NCBI GenBank assembly: GCA_035507035.1
Contig: DATJOJ010000040.1
Coordinates: forward strand, 1-64,000
DNA from: DATJOJ01 sp035507035
Lineage (GTDB): Bacteria > Acidobacteriota > Terriglobia > Terriglobales > Acidobacteriaceae
Direction of reading: 5' to 3'
DNA length: 64,000 nt
Made by a program: the position numbers and the translations under genes. Each line of letters opens with the position of its first letter. Position 1 is the first letter of the stretch. The notes below the pieces were generated by a model. It ran no database searches. It had not been told where the DNA came from and worked only from the letters and a program-made list of their open reading frames with translations. Shown here one piece after another: positions 59,715-64,000 of this stretch.

Positions 59715-60275
59715 ATGCAAACCAACACTGCTCGCGTCATGAAGCAAACGAGCTGCGAGCACTTGAAGAAGCTGATCCGCGAAGTCCCCGACTTTCCCAA
59801 GAAGGGCATCCTCTTCTACGACATCACGACCCTGCTGAAAGATCGCACCGGCTTGGCTACGCTGATTGACGCCCTCGCCGAGCAATACATCGCGAAGAAG
59901 GTCGATTTGGTGCTGGGCATGGAAGCACGCGGCTTCATCTTTGCACCGGCCCTGGCTTATCGCCTGAATGCAGGATTTGTCCCAGTTCGCAAGCCGGGCA
60001 AACTTCCCGCCGCGACCACGAAATACGACTACGAACTCGAATATGGCACCAACACCCTGGAAGTCCACAAGGATGCGATTCAACGCGGACAGCGTGTCAT
60101 CATTGTTGACGACTTACTCGCCACCGGCGGCACAGCCGAGGCGACGACAAAATTAGCCACTTCTCTCGGTGCAGACATCGCCGGCCTGGGATTCGTTGTG
60201 GAGTTGGATTTCCTGAAAGGGCGGGAGAAGTTGACGCAGTACGATGTGTTCTCGTTGTTGCACTACGACCGTTAG
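59715..60275 (+). CDS. apt: Adenine phosphoribosyltransferase
   Basis: Salvages adenine to AMP. 186 residues; motif DFPKKGILFYDITTLLKDRTG at the N-terminus, GMEARGFIFAPALAYRLNAGF, and the PRPP-binding RVIIVDDLLATGGTAEATTK. ATG at 59715 immediately follows the acylphosphatase stop codon; a second ATG (59748) is a possible alternative. Confidence 0.95.
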   Translation: MQTNTARVMKQTSCEHLKKLIREVPDFPKKGILFYDITTLLKDRTGLATLIDALAEQYIAKKVDLVLGMEARGFIFAPALAYRLNAGFVPVRKPGKLPAATTKYDYELEYGTNTLEVHKDAIQRGQRVIIVDDLLATGGTAEATTKLATSLGADIAGLGFVVELDFLKGREKLTQYDVFSLLHYDR

Positions 60276-60278
60276 CTG

Positions 60279-60473
60279 TTATAGCACCCGGCGAATGAAC
60301 TCAATAACACCAAACCAGCCGCCAGCGCTGACGACCACCACGGTAACCAATCCCAGGAGTTTGTCCCACAAGCTATGTTCGCAGTCGTCAGCCTCTGGCA
60401 GGTCGGCAACCCGGATGTGGTAAACCACCCTCATCCCAGTTGCGCCAGCGAAATTCGTGAAGCCTTGCTCCAT
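60279..60473 (-). CDS. Small single-helix membrane protein, hypothetical
   Basis: 64 residues with a charged N-terminal part (RVADLPEADDCEHSLWDK) and a C-terminal membrane helix (LLGLVTVVVVSAGGWFGVIEF). No homologous family is recognised. It converges with apt, three bases from its stop. The start is uncertain, since ATG at about 60434 would give a 51-residue version. The hydrophobic pattern supports it being real, but nothing else does. Confidence 0.4.
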   Translation of the reverse strand: MEQGFTNFAGATGMRVVYHIRVADLPEADDCEHSLWDKLLGLVTVVVVSAGGWFGVIEFIRRVL

Positions 60474-60588
60474 ACAATAAACTTAGATGTGCCCCCAAAC
60501 CGCAGGTTACCGCATAAGGGATGCGCAGCTAGCCTGCATACGGTGAGATTTTGTGGGTTCTACGGAATTTACCTGATCCAGACGCCGG

Positions 60589-60858
60589 CTAGGCGGACGA
60601 TTTAGCTTCCAAGAGGCGCAATTCAGCGTCTTTCTTTAGGTAGCTTTTCCGTCGGAACCAGTCTTCCATGGCGTCTCTTAACTCGTCGATTGGCACATGG
60701 GCGCCGATCTCCATCAATCCATCGGCGACGGGAAGCGTATCGTCGAAGACGCTGGCGTTGGTGAAGTTGCGCATAGAGAAGTTATCCAGCCATTTCAGCG
60801 GGCAGGGAAGTGACTTGCCGTTTTCTTCATACTCCACGCGGATTTTACGGGCGAACAT
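60589..60858 (-). CDS. Orphan small protein, hypothetical
   Basis: 89 residues, no signal peptide. Sequence VEYEENGKSLPCPLKWLDNF and PIDELRDAMEDWFRRKSYLK suggest a small mixed alpha/beta protein with a basic helix. It starts seven bases downstream of the end of the 290-residue orphan gene and ends 116 bases before the next minus-strand gene. No family recognised. Confidence 0.5.
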   Translation of the reverse strand: MFARKIRVEYEENGKSLPCPLKWLDNFSMRNFTNASVFDDTLPVADGLMEIGAHVPIDELRDAMEDWFRRKSYLKKDAELRLLEAKSSA

Positions 60859-60864
60859 TGGTAA

Positions 60865-61737
60865 CTAGCCGCAGACGCGTCTTGCAGGCCGAACGAAGTT
60901 CGGTGTTCGTTTGCGGGGCGCGCAGGCACCGTCGTGGCCGCAAATCCGCTCGGGTTTGCGGAACCCAGAAGCTACGGACCGAGGCAGACATGAAGCCTGT
61001 TCGAGGACGGCAGAGACGAAATCTTGCGCTGGCTTGCCCGTCAGCTCCAGCCAACTACCGACACGGCCGTCGGCCGTTCCGTCCGCGCGACGACCGAATA
61101 TTGCGTACTCATCGACGGCTCTGCCCTGTTGCTGACTTCTCAGCACCTCCAGCATCTCCGATCTGATTTCCAGACCCGTCCCGCTCGCATAGAACCTGTT
61201 TTCAAGTAACAAACATGCATCTCGATCAAAGGAATCGAACGGCGCCCGATCCGGCGGAGCGAGCATTTTTCCGCCAGAGATGCATTCTTCGGGAAAGCGA
61301 TTTGGATTCTGCACGAGGTCATAAATCCAGTTTTCACTGTGCAGAAACCCAACCTTTGAATAACCAACAAGGTTCCCCTGTGAGTATTCGGGCCTGACAT
61401 GCAAGGGAGGGCGGGTACCCTGCCGGATACCATCGTATCGCGGTGAGGACAGGTCTACATCTGCCCTTGCGAACGTCATAACCCGCTTAATCTTGCCCGC
61501 CCAGATGACCTTCCTTTTGCTGGAGGGATTACTGCCGTTGAACCCGATGACGTAAATATCCTCCTCAGGCTCGCATGAGTCCGTGTCCCGGAGGAATTCC
61601 TTACGAAGCAGTTGCCTCAGCCGTTTCTTGCATGGGCCGAAAAAGATTTCTGCCTCGTCTATCGCGAAGGGAACGGACTGCTCGGAATAATCCGGGTCCT
61701 GAGCCACGCTGAGGATGTATAGGTAAGCTCTCATCAC
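60865..61737 (-). CDS. Orphan protein, hypothetical
   Basis: 290 residues, no membrane segments. The N-terminus reads MRAYLYILSVAQDPDYSEQS, followed by PFAIDEAEIFFGPCKKRLRQ, then YVIGFNGSNPSSKRKVIWAG and KIKRVMTFARADVDLSSPRY. The overall shape (a YxxIL strand, an FGPCKK turn and an IWAGKI strand) may be that of a small nucleic-acid-modification or restriction-associated domain, but I could not assign it. The last about 40 residues (CLPRSVASGFRKPERICGHD) are Cys/Arg/Pro-rich, atypical, and may be a read-out tail after a frameshift. It sits with the 89-residue gene in one unit. Confidence 0.55.
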   Translation of the reverse strand: MMRAYLYILSVAQDPDYSEQSVPFAIDEAEIFFGPCKKRLRQLLRKEFLRDTDSCEPEEDIYVIGFNGSNPSSKRKVIWAGKIKRVMTFARADVDLSSPRYDGIRQGTRPPLHVRPEYSQGNLVGYSKVGFLHSENWIYDLVQNPNRFPEECISGGKMLAPPDRAPFDSFDRDACLLLENRFYASGTGLEIRSEMLEVLRSQQQGRAVDEYAIFGRRADGTADGRVGSWLELTGKPAQDFVSAVLEQASCLPRSVASGFRKPERICGHDGACAPRKRTPNFVRPARRVCG

Positions 61738-61770
61738 GACCTCGACGGAAAGGACCTTTTGCTGGCCCTC

Positions 61771-62094
61771 TTACGGCGCGGCGGGGGGCGCTGCTGGCGC
61801 AGCGGCAATCTCGCTCACGCCCGTATTCACAAGATCCTTCAACTCTTTGCTCGGTTTGAAGAAGGGAATTTTCTTGGCGGGGACTTCTACCCGGTCCCCA
61901 GTTTTAGGATTGCGTCCCACGCGCGGCTTGCGCTGGCGGGTACGAAAGCTTCCAAAGCCGCGAATTTCAATCTTATCGCCCACGCGAAGCGAGCGCACGA
62001 TGCTGTCAAAAATAGTCTCCACGATGACTTCGCTGTCTTTGCGCGTCAACTCCGCCAGCCGCGACACTTCATCGATCAGATCTGCCTTTGTCAT
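61771..62094 (-). CDS. HU/IHF-family DNA-binding protein
   Basis: 107 residues: MTKADLIDEVSRLAELTRKD at the N-terminus, the loop FGSFRTRQRKPRVGRNPKTG characteristic of the DNA-binding arm, and a Pro/Ala-rich tail ending in APAAPPAAP. It bends DNA as a nucleoid-associated protein. ATG at 62094 follows AAGGAG. The symbol (hup or ihf) is not assignable. It lies 147 bases downstream of sppA on the same strand. Confidence 0.9.
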   Translation of the reverse strand: MTKADLIDEVSRLAELTRKDSEVIVETIFDSIVRSLRVGDKIEIRGFGSFRTRQRKPRVGRNPKTGDRVEVPAKKIPFFKPSKELKDLVNTGVSEIAAAPAAPPAAP

Positions 62095-62241
62095 ACGCTC
62101 CTTCGCTCCGTTCGCTGATTTCGCACGTGGCACCAGGCTTAAGAATCAACCCAGCATCCACCAGGGTCTTCATAACCTTCTCAAATTTCAGGGGTTGTAT
62201 GCAAGCGCCTATTTTACTATGAGTTCCGGGACTTGGAAATT

Positions 62242-63153
62242 CTACTTCCAGAGATAATAAAAACCAACTTGGTTCTCCAGCAATTTCTCCCGCGTGGGAA
62301 GCCACTGGGACACATCGCCGAAAAGCAGGTCCAGCAGCGTCTGCCGGTTCTTCTCGGGGCGGACGAGATTTGGCTCGCCCGTAATGCCCACGGACTTGGC
62401 AGTGTCATCCACGGCAGCCTGAAAATCTCCCACTTGATCAATCAAGTGCATCGAGAGAGCTTCCTGCCCAGTCCAAACCCGGCCATCGGCAATCGACTTG
62501 ATGTCTTCGACCTTAGCGTGGCGGCCATCGGCTACTGCCTGGACGAACTGGCCGTACATGTTGTCGATGAGCGACTGCATATAAGCGCGCTCGGCTGGAG
62601 TCATCTCACGCGTTGGATCGCCCGTATCTTTAAATTCGCCCACTTTGAGAACTTCCGGTTTGAGCTTGATCCAGCGCATCAGATCGCCGTAATTTACCCA
62701 TTCGGCAATAACGCCAATCGAGCCTACAATGCTGCCGTTATCGGCAAAGATTTTGTTGGTTGCGGAAGAAACATAGTATGCGCCACTCGCGCCAACAGTC
62801 GAAATCGAAGCCACGATGCGTTTCTTCTTTTCATCGCGCAAGCGCTTTACAGCTCGATAGATTTCTTCCGACGCCGCCACTCCACCGCCGGGCGAATTGA
62901 CGCGAATGATGATGGCTTTGATGGAATCGTCGTCACCAAACTTCTTGAGCTGAGGGACAATCGTGCCGGGGTCGAGAATCACACCTTCGAGGTCGATCAC
63001 GCCAATCTTGTCGCCGAAGCCAAGCGACGATTGCTCCCCGCCGGCATGAAGCGTGAGATAGACCAGGGTGAAAACGGCGAGCACGAAGAGAAAGAACGCG
63101 CCTCCCCCGATGACGATCCAGAGCCAGGTGCGCGAGCGGCCATTGTCAGGCAT
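62242..63153 (-). CDS. sppA: Signal peptide peptidase SppA (S49)
   Basis: 303 residues with one N-terminal membrane helix (WLWIVIGGGAFFLFVLAVF). It contains IRVNSPGGGVAASEEIYRAV, the catalytic Ser123 in STVGASGAYYVSS and the general base Lys175 in VGEFKDTGDPTREMTPAE. It degrades cleaved signal peptides in the membrane. The ATG at 63153 is preferred to the one at 63174, but the ribosome site is weak. Typical short SppA. Confidence 0.92.
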   Translation of the reverse strand: MPDNGRSRTWLWIVIGGGAFFLFVLAVFTLVYLTLHAGGEQSSLGFGDKIGVIDLEGVILDPGTIVPQLKKFGDDDSIKAIIIRVNSPGGGVAASEEIYRAVKRLRDEKKKRIVASISTVGASGAYYVSSATNKIFADNGSIVGSIGVIAEWVNYGDLMRWIKLKPEVLKVGEFKDTGDPTREMTPAERAYMQSLIDNMYGQFVQAVADGRHAKVEDIKSIADGRVWTGQEALSMHLIDQVGDFQAAVDDTAKSVGITGEPNLVRPEKNRQTLLDLLFGDVSQWLPTREKLLENQVGFYYLWK

Positions 63154-63183
63154 AAGTTGAGGGTAGTGTAACACTCACATGAC

Positions 63184-63222
63184 GACAGCCGCCCTCGGCT
63201 GTCGGGCGGAGCGCAGCTCCGC
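63184..63222. repeat. REP-like element, copy 1 (two adjacent hairpins)
   Basis: GACAGCCG-CCCT-CGGCTGTC (8-base arms, 63184-63203) immediately followed by GCGGAGC-GCA-GCTCCGC (7-base arms, 63206-63222). The pair lies at the end of the interrupted Y1 transposase and matches the copy at 63812. Confidence 0.75.
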
Positions 63223-63224
63223 AG

Positions 63225-63710
63225 CTAGTCCTTTGAATAGGGATTGCTCTGGTGCTTGTGCCATGTCCAAGGATAATCTTCCCACCGACTCACCAATCCT
63301 CATCTCACTGGATTCTCCAAAACATACTGCACTTTTTGATCTAGTCCTTCCGAGGAGCGAAGCACATGATCAAATGACTCCGCTTGCCACACTCTCCCCT
63401 TCTGGCCCAAAGCGCGATTGAGTTTGTGTGCGGAAGCACCTTTGATCGCATCGGTAATTTCCGCCAGCGGCCAAACTGTCCTTCCTGGTACATTCACCAG
63501 CGGCGTGAAGATCAGGTGGACGTGCTCTGGCATAACCACGACAACCCGCAGATCGATTTTTGACCCATCATCGTGCAAACAACTGTCGAGCACGAGAGCG
63601 CGAACCTTTTCAGGAAGAATCCAGCGATGAAAGGTGCAGAAGGTCAGAAAGTGAGGCTTGTCATCACGTTGCAGATGGGGTAGTTGTCGTCGGTAGAAGG
63701 ATTTGGCCAT
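63225..63710 (-). pseudogene. REP-associated tyrosine transposase (Y1/RAYT), interrupted by in-frame TGA
   Basis: HUH Y1 transposase of the TnpA-REP type. The part from 63710 reads MAKSFYRRQLPHLQRDDKPH, the HxH motif is VMPEHVHLIFTP, the Tyr is in KVQYVLENPVR, and then a TGA (63300-63302) occurs. Continuing in the same frame past it gives GLVSRWEDYPWTWHKHQ, the usual RAYT C-terminus, ending at TAG (63225-63227). So a single base change truncates a gene of about 160 codons. The upstream in-frame ATG at 63728 is a further alternative. It lies between REP copies 1 and 2. Confidence 0.85.
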
Positions 63711-63811
63711 GACCTTGAAGCGGAACATTTGATGGTAGTGGAAAATGTCCCGTTAGCCCCATCTCTCACGTGTGAATTTGCTCTTTTGTTCCCAGATCAG
63801 GAACACGTGGC

Positions 63812-63850
63812 GACAGCCGCCCTCGGCTGTCGGGCGGAGCGAAGCTCTGC
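63812..63850. repeat. REP-like element, copy 2
   Basis: GACAGCCG-CCCT-CGGCTGTC (63812-63831) followed by GCGGAGC-GAA-GCTCTGC (63834-63850, one mismatch). Same orientation as copy 1. It is preceded by CACGTGG (63805-63811). Confidence 0.75.
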
Positions 63851-63910
63851 AGAGGTTTTGGGGTCTGGTTTCTGAAGTGTAAAGCGAAAAACCTGCGAGT
63901 TTCCGCTCGC

Positions 63911-63933
63911 CGGACAGCCGAGGGCGGCTGTCC
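63911..63933. repeat. REP-like element, copy 3 (inverted)
   Basis: GGACAGCCG-AGGG-CGGCTGTCC (9-base arms), the reverse-complement orientation of copies 1 and 2 as shown by the AGGG loop. It is followed by CCACGTGG, complementary to the CACGTGG beside copy 2, so copies 2 and 3 form an inverted REP pair. Confidence 0.7.
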
Positions 63934-64000
63934 CCACGTGGCTATTGCCAGTGGCCCCCGTCGGAGAGAATGCGAACCTTCTTCATTCTGCGTCCTACGC

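Noticed and set aside
58758..60083. 441-codon minus-strand open frame
   Set aside because: It is antisense to efp, acyP and apt, all of which are certain; its translation shows no family features.
63942..64000. Possible C-terminal end of a minus-strand gene (MKKVRILSDGGHWQ then TAG)
   Set aside because: Only about 19 codons are inside the window and no family can be recognised, so it cannot be supported.

Overview
The window looks like a chromosomal segment of an Acidobacteriota bacterium (Terriglobia / Koribacter-like). Several families point that way: a VWFA-related acidobacterial-type secreted protein (43105-44250), a seven-copy GloVer-repeat protein (10507-11919), a Tricorn-type S41 protease (12483-15953), two PilZ proteins, and short palindromic intergenic repeats of a kind familiar from that phylum. 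This assignment is inferred from gene families only. There is no rRNA in the window; the only RNA gene seen is one tRNA-Ser.

Layout. 1-769 is the 3'-truncated dTDP-glucose 4,6-dehydratase; its pathway partner rfbD lies alone at 42130-42996. 808-6821 holds a Tat-type metallophosphoesterase, a three-gene proton-translocating transhydrogenase (pntAA-pntAB-pntB), a NupC-type nucleoside transporter and a small outer-membrane barrel. 6845-9839 is a PBP1A plus membrane-anchored PASTA pair. 9960-18407 carries an SRPBCC protein, the GloVer protein, a YbjQ protein, the Tricorn-like protease and a membrane/TPR protein. 18441-18802 has a decayed flavoprotein-disulfide oxidoreductase tail beside tRNA-Ser(GCU). 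18939-22508 has rnhB and a cytoplasmic histidine kinase / NtrC-type regulator pair with an odd third receiver-like protein. 22740-25013 holds a lipoprotein and a stand-alone transpeptidase. 25032-31759 is central metabolism: fused E1 alpha-beta 2-oxoacid dehydrogenase, HAD phosphatase, Xaa-Pro peptidase, accB-accC and thiE. 31848-38735 has two APC permeases, a sulfotransferase, a K+ channel and bifunctional Nnr. 38892-45810 has PilZ, tsaE, fabI, an MFS transporter, rfbD, the VWFA protein, a second PilZ, a VOC protein and a TrpG/PabA amidotransferase.

The most striking unit is 45831-55861: nine tightly overlapping minus-strand genes for a membrane-bound group 4 [NiFe] hydrogenase (small subunit, ferredoxin-like subunit, HycD/NuoH-like, fused NuoC/NuoD-like large subunit, HycC/HyfB-like antiporter subunit). 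They are preceded by a hydrogenase-maturation-type protease, HydG/AsrB-like flavoprotein and HydB/AsrA-like iron-sulfur subunits, and a formate-dehydrogenase-fold molybdopterin protein. The large subunit keeps its four Ni-Fe cysteines. The molybdopterin protein has lost the residues that define formate dehydrogenases (Sec/Cys and His replaced by Tyr-Cys; the formate-binding Arg replaced by Ala). The operon therefore looks like a formate-hydrogenlyase relative re-plumbed to a flavin/NAD(P)H module and to an unknown molybdenum or tungsten reaction.

56291-63153 returns to ordinary genes: an internal-repeat protein, an AMIN-domain protein, a YtxH protein, efp, acyP, apt, three orphan genes, an HU-type protein and sppA. 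The right end (63184-63933) is a small REP/RAYT unit: a Y1 transposase with an in-frame stop codon, flanked by three REP-like hairpin elements.
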